From positions 1,339 through 12,812 of the forward strand of contig DHCD01000087.1 of the NCBI GenBank assembly GCA_002398105.1: a stretch of DNA of 11,474 nt, given 5' to 3'. Origin of the DNA: Syntrophomonas sp. UBA4911 (GTDB taxonomy: Bacteria; Bacillota; Syntrophomonadia; Syntrophomonadales; Syntrophomonadaceae). Every line of letters starts with the position of its first letter. Position 1 is the stretch's first letter. A program made the translations under genes and the position numbers. Below the pieces are notes generated by a model, which saw nothing but the letters and a program-made list of their open reading frames with translations, had not been told where the DNA came from and searched no databases. Below are positions 3,661 to 11,356 of this stretch, in pieces.

Positions 3661-6309
3661 TTATTTCTTCGCCTTTAGCGCCGCCTGAGCGGCAGACAGC
3701 CGGGCTACCGGTATGCGGTAAGGAGAACAGCTGACATAATCCAGTCCGATTATGTGGCAGAATTCGACCGAGCTGGGCTCTCCGCCATGCTCGCCGCAAA
3801 TTCCCATCAGTATGTTCTTTTTTACCTCCCGGGCTTTCTTTTCCGCCATACGCATCAAGCTGCCTACCCCCTTGCGGTCCAAAACCGCAAAAGGATTGTC
3901 TTTTATGATTTTCTTTTCCAGATATACCGGGATAAATTTTCCTTCCGCGTCATCACGGCTGAATCCCAGGGTAGTCTGGGTTAAATCATTGGTGCCAAAG
4001 GAGAAGAACTCGGCTTCGGCCGCCAGTTCATCGGCAACTATACAGGCTCGCGGCAGTTCCAGCATGGTACCCAGAACAAACTGCAATTCAACCCCTTCCC
4101 TGTTCTTAACCTCTTCGTAGACCTCAAGTATCTCGCCTTTAAGATACACAAATTCGGCCACATCCATAACCAATGGTATTTCAATTTCAGCCAGGGTTTC
4201 TACTTTTTCCTGCCGGAGCTGAACCATGGCCTCAAAAATTGCCCGGGCCTGCATACGATATATCTCCGGGAAAGTCAATCCCAGGCGGCATCCCCGATGC
4301 CCCAGCATAGGATTGGCTTCCGCCAGGCTCTCTATTTTTTTTAGCAGCTCTTCTTTGCCCATGATATCCAATGGATCGGCATTTTGGTGTTTGAGTTCCG
4401 CTATTTCCAATAACAAGGCCTCTTTATCCGGTAAAAATTCATGTAAAGGCGGATCCAGCAGACGAATGGTTACCGGATAAGGAGCCATCGCCTTTAATAT
4501 CCCATAAAAATCATCCCTCTGGAACTCAAGCAAACGGGCCAGAGCGGCTTCCCTTTCCTCCAGGTTTTCGGCCAGTATCATTTCCTGCACTATCGGCAGG
4601 CGTTCCTGGGCCATAAACATGTGCTCGGTGCGACAGAGGCCAATACCCTGCGCTCCGAATTCCCGGGCTCGGGCAGCATCCTGCGGAGTGTCGGCATTGG
4701 CCCGGACAGACAGTCGTTTGGTTTCATCCGCCCAGCGCAGCAAGGTCTCAAATTCATCGGACAGGCTAGGTTCTATCATGGGCACTTCACCCAGCATTAC
4801 CCTTCCGGTAGCTCCGTCAATGGTGATAATATCGCCTTCATGAATGATAAGTTCATCTATATAAAAACAGTTGCCGGCCGGATCTATTTTTATCGTTTCA
4901 CAGCCGCATACACAGGGTTTGCCCATACCCCGGGCCACAACCGCTGCATGGGAAGTCATTCCCCCGCGGGAGGTCAAAACCCCTTGAGCATGGATAATAC
5001 CATGGATATCATCAGGCGTAGTTTCATTTCTGACCAGTACTACTTTTTCTCCGGCTCCGCCCAGCTTTTCGGCCATATCCGCACTGAATATCACTTTACC
5101 GCAAGCGGCTCCGGGAGAAGCTGGAAGTCCTACCGCTATGGGGTCCAGTTTTACGCTGTTATCTACCTGGCGATGCAGGAGTTGATTGATCTGTCCGGCG
5201 TCCACTCTTAAGAGCGCCTCATTTTTGCTGATCAATCCCTCATTGACCATATCAACCGCTGCTTTAACCGATGCCCGCGCCGTACGTTTGCCATTTCTGG
5301 TCTGCAGCATATACAGCTTTCCCTTTTCGACCGTAAACTCAATGTCCTGCAGATCACGGTAATGGTTCTCCAGCTTCTGGCAGGTATCCAGGAATTGCTG
5401 ATAAACGGAAGGCAATTCCTCTTGCAGGCGGGAAATCGGCATGGGGGTTCTGATACCGGCTACCACATCCTCACCCTGGGCATTGACCAAAAATTCACCG
5501 TATAATTCGCGTTCGCCGGTGGAAGGATTGCGGGTGAAGGCTACTCCGGTACCGCAATCATGACCCATGTTGCCGAAGGCCATACACTGTATATTTACTG
5601 CCGTCCCCAGATCATCATCAATTTTGTTAAGCCGGCGGTATACCATAGCGCGCTGGTTATTCCAGGAATTGAAAACCGCCTTTATGGCGAGAATCAGTTG
5701 TTCTTTCACATCCTGGGGAAAATCAAAACCTTTATTTTGTCGGACCAGAATTTTGTATTCACTGATTATTTGTTTCAATTCCGAAGCGGGAATTTCGTAA
5801 TCAAAAATCAAGCTGAGCTTGCGTTTAAATTTTTCCACTATCTCATCAAATTGGCTATGTTCTATTTCCAGCACCACATCACTGAACATCTGGATAAAGC
5901 GCCGGTAGCAATCATAGGCAAAACGTTCGTCGCCGGTAAGCTGAGCCAGCCCCTGAACCGTCTCATCATTAAGACCCAGATTAAGAATAGTATCCATCAT
6001 GCCCGGCATGGAGACGGCCGCCCCGGAACGGACTGAGACCAGCAAAGGATTGTCTTTGCGGCCGAATCCCTTGCCGGTGCGAGTCTCCAGCTGGCTGAGG
6101 GCGGCGAAAACCTGGTCCGGAACACCGGGCGGGAATTCATATCCGGAAGCTAAATATTCATTGCAGGCTTCCGTGTTTATGGTAAAACCAGGAGGAACCG
6201 GCAGGCCAATGCGAGTCATTTCGGCCAGATTGGCGCCTTTGCCTCCCAGCAGGGACCGCATGTCCGAATTCCCCTCTTCAAATAAATAGACATATTTTTT
6301 GCTAGACAT
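3661..6309 (-). CDS. ppdK: Pyruvate, phosphate dikinase
   Basis: Interconverts pyruvate, ATP and phosphate with PEP, AMP and pyrophosphate in the cytoplasm. The 882-residue length is normal for bacterial PPDK. The N-terminal ATP-grasp nucleotide domain spans about 1-340 (GGKGANLAEMTRIGLPVPPG at 22-41, VSVRSGAAVSMPGMMDT). The central phosphohistidine domain spans about 390-505, with GGMTSHAAV: the swivelling His is H454 and the regulatory Thr T452. The C-terminal PEP/pyruvate barrel spans about 530-880 and carries R560, R616, E751, N774 and C838, matching the known active-site set. Nothing is truncated. The ATG lies inside the end of ppsR (8-base overlap), with AGGAGG upstream at about 6318-6323, so the two are translationally coupled. 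The preceding gene encodes the enzyme that would phosphorylate T452 to switch it off. With reversible PPDK the cell could run glycolysis or gluconeogenesis; the direction cannot be told here. Confidence 0.98.
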   Translation of the reverse strand: MSSKKYVYLFEEGNSDMRSLLGGKGANLAEMTRIGLPVPPGFTINTEACNEYLASGYEFPPGVPDQVFAALSQLETRTGKGFGRKDNPLLVSVRSGAAVSMPGMMDTILNLGLNDETVQGLAQLTGDERFAYDCYRRFIQMFSDVVLEIEHSQFDEIVEKFKRKLSLIFDYEIPASELKQIISEYKILVRQNKGFDFPQDVKEQLILAIKAVFNSWNNQRAMVYRRLNKIDDDLGTAVNIQCMAFGNMGHDCGTGVAFTRNPSTGERELYGEFLVNAQGEDVVAGIRTPMPISRLQEELPSVYQQFLDTCQKLENHYRDLQDIEFTVEKGKLYMLQTRNGKRTARASVKAAVDMVNEGLISKNEALLRVDAGQINQLLHRQVDNSVKLDPIAVGLPASPGAACGKVIFSADMAEKLGGAGEKVVLVRNETTPDDIHGIIHAQGVLTSRGGMTSHAAVVARGMGKPCVCGCETIKIDPAGNCFYIDELIIHEGDIITIDGATGRVMLGEVPMIEPSLSDEFETLLRWADETKRLSVRANADTPQDAARAREFGAQGIGLCRTEHMFMAQERLPIVQEMILAENLEEREAALARLLEFQRDDFYGILKAMAPYPVTIRLLDPPLHEFLPDKEALLLEIAELKHQNADPLDIMGKEELLKKIESLAEANPMLGHRGCRLGLTFPEIYRMQARAIFEAMVQLRQEKVETLAEIEIPLVMDVAEFVYLKGEILEVYEEVKNREGVELQFVLGTMLELPRACIVADELAAEAEFFSFGTNDLTQTTLGFSRDDAEGKFIPVYLEKKIIKDNPFAVLDRKGVGSLMRMAEKKAREVKKNILMGICGEHGGEPSSVEFCHIIGLDYVSCSPYRIPVARLSAAQAALKAKK

Positions 6310-7123
6310 TGCTTAACCTCCTATAGTAGATTTCTAATATTTTGCTAGCAGTCTCTTCCACCGCCCGGTTGGTTACATTTATCACCGGGCATCCCAGCCT
6401 TTTCATGATGGTACTGGAATACTCAATTTCCTCCAGGATCCGATCCGGGTTGGCATAGCTGGCTTGCCCTTTAAGCCCTAATGTTTTCAGTCTCTCCGCC
6501 CGTATATGGTTTAGCTGTTCCGGATTAATGGTTAAGCCAATGACTTTGCCCCGCTCCACTTTAAAAAGCTCCTCCGGCGGAGTTACCTCCGGCACCAGCG
6601 GCACATTAGCCACCTTAACCCGTTTATGGGCTAAATACATGGACAATGGAGTCTTGGAAGTCCGGGAAACACCTACCAGAACTATATCGGCCAGGCTGAT
6701 TCCGCGCGGATCTTTGCCGTCATCATAACGAACGGCAAATTCTACTGCCTCTACCCGGCGGTAGTACATTTCATCCACCTTGCGGAGAAGTCCCGGTTCT
6801 CTTTTGGGTTCTATTTCACTGACGCTTTTAAAGGCCTCCATCAGGGGCCCCAGGATATCCACACAGACCACGTCATACTTAAGGGCCTCGGCCCGCAGAT
6901 GTTCCGCCAGCTCTTTTATGACCAGAGTGTAGGCAATTATGGCATGGCTGGCACTGGCCTGGTGTACAATCTCATCCAAGGTGTCGGTATCCGCTATATT
7001 AGGTATCCTTCTGATTTCCATAGTACCGGAGTTAAATTGACTGGCTGCCGCACGGACGACCATCTCCGCAGTTTCACCGATAGAATCGGATACGATAAAT
7101 ACTCCCGGTAAATGATTGAGCAA
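6302..7123 (-). CDS. ppsR: PPDK regulatory protein, bifunctional kinase/phosphorylase (DUF299)
   Basis: Inactivates its target by ADP-dependent phosphorylation of the Thr next to the catalytic His, and reactivates it by phosphate-dependent removal. The family hallmarks are present: FIVSDSIGETAE near the N-terminus, the P-loop-like GVSRTSKTPLSMYLA, NVPLVPE, and a C-terminal VTNRAVEETASKILE. Family members act on either PPDK or PEP synthase; direct coupling to ppdK here points to PPDK. Start choice: GGAGG at 7132-7136 lies 8 bases before a TTG at 7123, giving 273 residues and the N-terminal length normal for the family. The ATG at 7138 (278 residues) has no ribosome site, and the GGAGG falls inside its second and third codons. 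A gap of about 130 bases with two hairpins separates it from the ccpN-like gene. It is also called yqfL or PDRP. Confidence 0.95.
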   Translation of the reverse strand: MLNHLPGVFIVSDSIGETAEMVVRAAASQFNSGTMEIRRIPNIADTDTLDEIVHQASASHAIIAYTLVIKELAEHLRAEALKYDVVCVDILGPLMEAFKSVSEIEPKREPGLLRKVDEMYYRRVEAVEFAVRYDDGKDPRGISLADIVLVGVSRTSKTPLSMYLAHKRVKVANVPLVPEVTPPEELFKVERGKVIGLTINPEQLNHIRAERLKTLGLKGQASYANPDRILEEIEYSSTIMKRLGCPVINVTNRAVEETASKILEIYYRRLSNV

Positions 7124-7150
7124 AGCAAAAACCTCCATTTTTTCAGCTAA

Positions 7151-7227
7151 ATCTTGCCGCCTGGTCCGCCTTTATGGATAATAGTCCAGGCTTCGGCAAG
7201 ATCAGAGCTCTTCTTTAAGACCAGCTC
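7151..7227 (-). other. Two tandem hairpins between ccpN and ppsR
   Basis: In minus-strand order, the first hairpin (7205-7227) pairs GAGCT/AGCTC and TCTT/AAGA with a 2-base mismatch. The second (7151-7202) has a 9-bp stem (7151-7159 with 7194-7202), a 3-base bulge and a further 5-bp stem (7160-7164 with 7186-7190) around a 21-base loop. Neither is followed by a T-run, so they are not ordinary terminators. They end about 15 bases before the ribosome site of ppsR and could mark RNA processing or affect translation. Confidence 0.5.
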
Positions 7228-7254
7228 CTATGGGGAACGCTCAGTATGGCGGCA

Positions 7255-7905
7255 CTAATACCGGCCACTGGCTAAATCCAGAAATAATCTGGCAATATTG
7301 GTTTTGGTGACTTTACCTACCACCTCAAGTTTCTCTTCTCCCTCCGGACCGATAAAACTCTTTACCACCGGAAGACCGTCAACCTCATGCTCGACTATCT
7401 TTTTGACTGCTTCCACCACCGTATCATCAATTCCCGCCGTAATGATATTAGGCATGCGGGTCATTATGATACTGACCGGCATTTTGTGGATGTCGGCCTG
7501 CCCCAGGGTAGTCTTCAGAAAGTCTTTCCTGGATACTACTCCGCTCAGAAAGTTCTCTTCATCCACAATGAATATGCTGCCGGTATCCTCCATAAACAAA
7601 GTGACAATAGCATCATAGATGCTGCAGTTATCTTTGCGTATTATCGGCAGGGACTGCACATCCCGAACCCGGTATTGGTTGAGCAGTCTTCTCAGTTCAT
7701 TGCCGAAGCCTTCGGTTTTAAAGGTATAACCCACCCTCGGTTTGGCTTCCAGAAATCCGGACATAGTCAGTACCGCCAGATCCGATCTCAAAGCCGCCCG
7801 GGTAACATTTAAAATCTCGGCAATTTTTTCCCCGGTAATGGGGCCCTGTTGTTTAACAATCTCCAGGATTTTTTTCTGTCGGTCACTCAGTTCGATAATA
7901 TCCAC
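7255..7905 (-). CDS. ccpN: CcpN-like HTH-CBS transcriptional regulator
   Basis: A 216-residue regulator. Residues 7-60 form a winged-helix domain: DRQKKILEIVKQQGPITGEK, then RAALRSDLAVLTMSGFLEA, then PRVGY. Two CBS domains follow, at about 82-136 and 143-212 (SIYDAIVTLF...DTGSIFIVDEE, DGLPVV), which in this family bind adenine nucleotides. In Bacillus, CcpN (YqzB) represses gluconeogenic genes on glucose and lies between glyS and yqfL, just as here. The GTG at 7905 has only a weak ribosome site (AGGCG), but the following residues align with the family N-terminus, so the start is likely right. Being upstream of ppsR-ppdK, it may control the PPDK system directly. The symbol is assigned by family and neighbourhood; equivalent regulation is inferred. 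Confidence 0.88.
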   Translation of the reverse strand: MDIIELSDRQKKILEIVKQQGPITGEKIAEILNVTRAALRSDLAVLTMSGFLEAKPRVGYTFKTEGFGNELRRLLNQYRVRDVQSLPIIRKDNCSIYDAIVTLFMEDTGSIFIVDEENFLSGVVSRKDFLKTTLGQADIHKMPVSIIMTRMPNIITAGIDDTVVEAVKKIVEHEVDGLPVVKSFIGPEGEEKLEVVGKVTKTNIARLFLDLASGRY

Positions 7906-7932
7906 CGCCTGTTATGTGCTATACTTTTTAAC

Positions 7933-7968
7933 TTAAATGGCCCTAATTATATATACTATATCATTTAA
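7933..7968. promoter_or_regulatory. 36-bp dyad at the ccpN promoter, possible operator
   Basis: Perfect 7-base arms TTAAATG (7933-7939) and CATTTAA (7962-7968) surround a centre with TATATA (7948-7953); both have the same axis at 7950.5. It covers the proposed -10 and start point. AATGATATAGT at 7955-7965 on the minus strand fits the CcpN site consensus as I recall it (TRTGHYATAYW) at 9 of 11 positions. Autoregulation is inference. Confidence 0.45.
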
Positions 7969-7986
7969 TAAAATCCTGTTGGTCAA
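7958..7986 (-). promoter_or_regulatory. Probable promoter of ccpN-ppsR-ppdK
   Basis: TTGACC (-35, 7981-7986), 17 bases, then TGATAT (-10, 7958-7963), just after the glyS stop at 7994. A TATAAT lies further downstream without a good -35. I see no terminator between glyS and this point, so some transcription from the glyQS promoter could also read through. Confidence 0.5.
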
Positions 7987-7993
7987 AATAATT

Positions 7994-10063
7994 TTACGCT
8001 ACAATGGCAGAAAAATCAGCTATAAAATTGCACAAATTGGCTATTGATTTTAATAGCCCCAGGCGAGCGGCTTTTAGCTCTTCATCCTCCACCATCACCA
8101 TTACCGCATTAAAGAATTCGTCTACCTGCGGGCGCAAATCCGCCAGCATTTTACAGGCAGCCAGATAATCCCGCCGGTTTATGGAACGGTAGACATCGTA
8201 TTTGATAAGACTAAAGCTGCGGTGCAGGTTGATTTCACTTTCATCCACAAGTATATCCGCATTTACCGTATCGTCTTCCCATTTTTTGGACAGATTATGG
8301 CAGCGGTTATAAACTACCATATAATCCTCAAAAATATCGGATTGGCGCAATTCCTGCAGGGCCGTGATTCTTCCGTATACTTCCGTTATATCATACGAAG
8401 GTACGGCCAGGGCAGCGTCAATCAGATCATAAGAAAAGCCCCGCTCCAACAACACTCCGCGCATTCTCTGCACTATAAACTCTACCACTTCGGCAACGGT
8501 ATCTTCCCGACTGCTGTCAGCTTTAACCGCCGCATAATTGTCATAGGCAGTACCGGCAAGCGATGCCAAATTCAGATTTAAGCCGCTATCCAGTATCATA
8601 TTGACCATACCCATGGCCTGACGCCGTAGAGCATAGGGATCCTGAGACCCGCTGGGTTTAATGCCGATAGCAAAAAACCCGACCAGATTATCTATTTTCT
8701 CCGCCAGGCTAAGCACTTTCCCGCTTCCGCTAGCCGGCAGGCGGTCGCCCGCAAAGCGGGGCAAATAATGCTCGCATATGGCCTCGCTGACTTCCGGGGA
8801 CTCTCCCTGGTTAAGGGCATAATAGCGTCCCATGATTCCCTGCAGCTCAGGGAATTCGTACACCATATTACTTAAAAGGTCGGCTTTGCATAAATGGGCC
8901 GCCCTTTTTAAGGTTTTTTCATCACTTAACCCGCAGACTTGCCCTATATACAAAGCCAGGTTTTTAAGCCTTTCCACCTTATCCATGATACTGCCCAGGC
9001 GTTCATGGAAGAGGACATCGCCAAGTCCCTGCACCATGTCTTCCAGCGGCTTACGAATGTCCTCCTTCCAGAAGAACAGGGCATCCTCCAGCCGGGCCTT
9101 CAGTACCCGCTCATTGCCGGCTCTGACCACATCCAGACTATGGTCGGTCCCATTTCGGACTCCAATAAATCCTGGCATCAGCTTCCCCGAGGAATCAAAT
9201 ACCGGGAAATAGCGCTGGTGTTCGATCATAGTAGTAGTCAGCACCTCGGGCGGCACTTCCAGGTAAGAAGAAGAAAAACTGCCGTAAAATGCCGTAGGAT
9301 ATTCCAACAAATAATTGACTTCCTCCAGCAGATCATCATCCTCCATGGGGCGCCCCCCCGCATTAGCGGCTGCATCGGCCACCTGCTGCCGGATCAGTTC
9401 TTTTCTTTCTTCCTGATTTAAAATTACGTAATTCTCTTTAAGTACCCGGAAATAGTCCCGGGGATTTTTTACCTCCAGGGGACCCCGGGATAAGAAACGG
9501 TGCCCATAAGTATAGCAGCCGCTTGCAATATTCTCAATCTGTAAGGCTACCTTGTCATTACCGAAAAGGGCCAGCAGCCACCTGATGGGACGGGCAAAAC
9601 GGGTATGATAATAACCCCAGCGCATGGACTTGGGAAAGCTCAGACCGTGTATTATATCCTGCATTATCCCGGGGAGGATGGCAGTACTGGCATTACCCTG
9701 TTCCTTCTTTATTACAAATATATACTCAATTCCCCCCACTTCCCGAACTTCCAAATCTTTGAAATCCACTTTCTGACTGCGGGCAAAACCCAATCCCGCT
9801 TTACTGGGTTTTCCCTCCGGGTCAAAGGCTATAGATTTCTTAGGTCCCCGGTTGGCGATAACCGCATCCGGCTGCTGCTCTTCCAATTGCTCAACCAAAA
9901 GGGTCAATCGCCGGGGTGATCCGAAACTTTCTATTCCTTTATAACTGAGACGGGCATCGCTAAGTTTCTGTATGGCTATGGTCTTTAAGTCGGCGATAGC
10001 CTTGTTCATATAGACAGATGGTATTTCTTCCACCCCTATTTCCAATATCAGGTCTCTGGCCAT
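7994..10063 (-). CDS. glyS: Glycyl-tRNA synthetase beta subunit
   Basis: The large subunit of the bacterial alpha2-beta2 glycyl-tRNA synthetase; it binds tRNA-Gly and contributes the anticodon-binding part. Length 689 residues, as expected. It begins ARDLILEIGVEEIPSVYM, the family start, has SPRRLTLLVEQL at about 48-60, the HD-like middle part (LFHERLGSIMDKVERL, AHLCKADLLSNMVYEFPELQ), and a C-terminal DALR-type anticodon domain from about 580. The stop of glyQ and this ATG overlap by one base (TAATG), with GGAGGAGGTG just upstream inside glyQ, so subunit amounts are coupled. The gene is intact. Confidence 0.98.
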   Translation of the reverse strand: MARDLILEIGVEEIPSVYMNKAIADLKTIAIQKLSDARLSYKGIESFGSPRRLTLLVEQLEEQQPDAVIANRGPKKSIAFDPEGKPSKAGLGFARSQKVDFKDLEVREVGGIEYIFVIKKEQGNASTAILPGIMQDIIHGLSFPKSMRWGYYHTRFARPIRWLLALFGNDKVALQIENIASGCYTYGHRFLSRGPLEVKNPRDYFRVLKENYVILNQEERKELIRQQVADAAANAGGRPMEDDDLLEEVNYLLEYPTAFYGSFSSSYLEVPPEVLTTTMIEHQRYFPVFDSSGKLMPGFIGVRNGTDHSLDVVRAGNERVLKARLEDALFFWKEDIRKPLEDMVQGLGDVLFHERLGSIMDKVERLKNLALYIGQVCGLSDEKTLKRAAHLCKADLLSNMVYEFPELQGIMGRYYALNQGESPEVSEAICEHYLPRFAGDRLPASGSGKVLSLAEKIDNLVGFFAIGIKPSGSQDPYALRRQAMGMVNMILDSGLNLNLASLAGTAYDNYAAVKADSSREDTVAEVVEFIVQRMRGVLLERGFSYDLIDAALAVPSYDITEVYGRITALQELRQSDIFEDYMVVYNRCHNLSKKWEDDTVNADILVDESEINLHRSFSLIKYDVYRSINRRDYLAACKMLADLRPQVDEFFNAVMVMVEDEELKAARLGLLKSIANLCNFIADFSAIVA

Positions 10064-10974
10064 TACCGCACCTCCTCCTCGCTCAGCAGGGATTTTCTAA
10101 GCTCTTCATCTTTTAGCAGCGGATAACCCAAATTTTTGCGCTGTTCCAGATATTCTCCCGCTACCAGCCGGGCCAGGTTGCGAACCCGGGCAATGTAGCC
10201 GGTACGCTCCGTCACACTGATAGTGCCCCGGGCGTCAAGCAGGTTAAAAAGGTGGGAGCATTTCAGCACGTAATCATAAGCCGGCTGAGGCAGGTGGCGG
10301 TTGGCAATATTTAAAGCCTCCTGCTCGCACAGGTTAAACATGGTGGTGAGTGAGCTCACATCAGCCAGCTCAAAATTATAACGAGAATAATCCACTTCCG
10401 CCTGATGGTGAACATCGGCATAATTAATGCCATCTACCCATTCGATATCAAAAACACTTTCCCGGTTCTGAATATACATCGCTATGCGTTCGAGGCCGTA
10501 GGTGATTTCGGCACAAACCGGATAACAATCAAAGCCGCCGCATTGCTGGAAATAAGTAAACTGGGTTATTTCCATACCATCCAGCCATATTTCCCATCCC
10601 AACCCCCAGGCCCCCAGGGTAGGCGATTCCCAGTTATCTTCCACCAGCCGGATATCATGTTTATCCGGTTCAATCCCCAGGTCGCGCAGACTATCAAGGT
10701 AGAGGTCAATCACATTATCCGGCGACGGTTTGAGTATCACCTGGTACTGATAATAGTGCTGGAGCCGGTTGGGATTTTCTCCATAACGGCCGTCAGTAGG
10801 CCGGCGGGACGGCTCCACATAGGATACTTGCCAAGGCTCCGGTCCCAGGGACCGCAAAAAAGTGGCCGGATTCATGGTTCCCGCACCTTTTTCCACATCA
10901 TAGGGCTGTTGAATAATGCAGCCTTGTTTACTCCAGTAGTTTTGTAAACGCAGGATAATCTCCTGAAAATTCAT
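10063..10974 (-). CDS. glyQ: Glycyl-tRNA synthetase alpha subunit
   Basis: The catalytic class II subunit, which forms glycyl-AMP and charges tRNA-Gly together with GlyS. The 303-residue protein begins MNFQEIILRLQNYW, the normal family N-terminus. Motif 2 is in PSRRPTDGRYGENPNRLQHY (55-74) and motif 3 in EITYGLERIAMYIQ (156-169); GAGTMNPATFLRSLGPEPW at 30-48 is near-invariant. I choose the ATG at 10974 with AAGGAGG at 10982-10988; an in-frame TTG at 11010 would add 12 residues not typical of the family. Expression depends on the glycine T-box upstream. Confidence 0.98.
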   Translation of the reverse strand: MNFQEIILRLQNYWSKQGCIIQQPYDVEKGAGTMNPATFLRSLGPEPWQVSYVEPSRRPTDGRYGENPNRLQHYYQYQVILKPSPDNVIDLYLDSLRDLGIEPDKHDIRLVEDNWESPTLGAWGLGWEIWLDGMEITQFTYFQQCGGFDCYPVCAEITYGLERIAMYIQNRESVFDIEWVDGINYADVHHQAEVDYSRYNFELADVSSLTTMFNLCEQEALNIANRHLPQPAYDYVLKCSHLFNLLDARGTISVTERTGYIARVRNLARLVAGEYLEQRKNLGYPLLKDEELRKSLLSEEEVR

Positions 10975-11038
10975 CTGGCAGCCTCCTTCATATTGTCTAT
11001 CGGCAGTCAAATCTCGCCGTGGTCGCTTGCCTGCTTAT

Positions 11039-11067
11039 ACCCTAGTATGCCTTGCGGCTATAGGGGT
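11039..11067 (-). other. Small stem-loop between T-box terminator and glyQ
   Basis: In RNA, ACCC...GGGT and GCC...GGC pair around a GCAA tetraloop, with small bulges between. It lies in the leader after the T-box terminator and about 65 bases before the start of glyQ. It could stabilise the read-through transcript; no function is shown. Confidence 0.3.
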
Positions 11068-11095
11068 TAATGCTTTTTAAATTGCCCCAGAAACC

Positions 11096-11321
11096 AAAAA
11101 ACCTGTCCTTGCGGACAGGGACGGGGCAACCCGCGGTTCCACCCTGATTGGCTAAAAGCCCACCTCTACGGTTCAGGTTTTACTAACCTTAATAGGCGTT
11201 CCTCCTGCAGCTCCAAGGCGCCTTCAAAAGCTTATCCTGCCGGTTCCCATCATTCCCGGCTCTCTGTAAGGATTGAACCTTTTTACTACTCCTCTTCATC
11301 GCCAGAATATTCAATTAAACA
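11096..11321 (-). ncRNA. Glycine T-box riboswitch leader of glyQS
   Basis: Senses uncharged tRNA-Gly and lets transcription continue into glyQS when glycine charging is low. The T-box sequence AGGGTGGAACCGCGGG lies at 11130-11145. The antiterminator can be drawn as AGGG/CCCT plus GCGGG/CCCGT around the UGGAACC bulge that pairs with the tRNA 3' end. The competing terminator is CCTGTCC-GCAA-GGACAGG (11102-11119) followed by six T (11096-11101). Stem I: GGC (11301-11303) pairs with GCC (11217-11219), and AAAAG pairs with CTTTT, leaving GAAGGC unpaired; the specifier codon is then GGC (Gly) at 11220-11222. The distal AGAGAGCCGG...AACCGGC part of Stem I is also visible. The 5' end is inferred from the promoter. 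Confidence 0.93.
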
Positions 11322-11327
11322 TTATTT

Positions 11328-11356
11328 AGTTTACCAACCCCCTCTGCCATTGTCAA
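11328..11356 (-). promoter_or_regulatory. Promoter of the T-box-glyQS transcript
   Basis: TTGACA (11351-11356), a 17-base spacer, then TAAACT (11328-11333) on the minus strand. It is placed correctly for a transcript start near 11321, just before Stem I of the T-box. No other promoter of this quality lies between here and glyQ. Confidence 0.75.

Noticed and set aside
4621..5211. 196-codon plus-strand open frame
   Set aside because: It lies fully antisense inside ppdK, whose domains are intact on the other strand; no ribosome site or recognisable domain.
10405..10947. 180-codon plus-strand open frame
   Set aside because: Antisense to the highly conserved glyQ; explained by the codon use of that gene.
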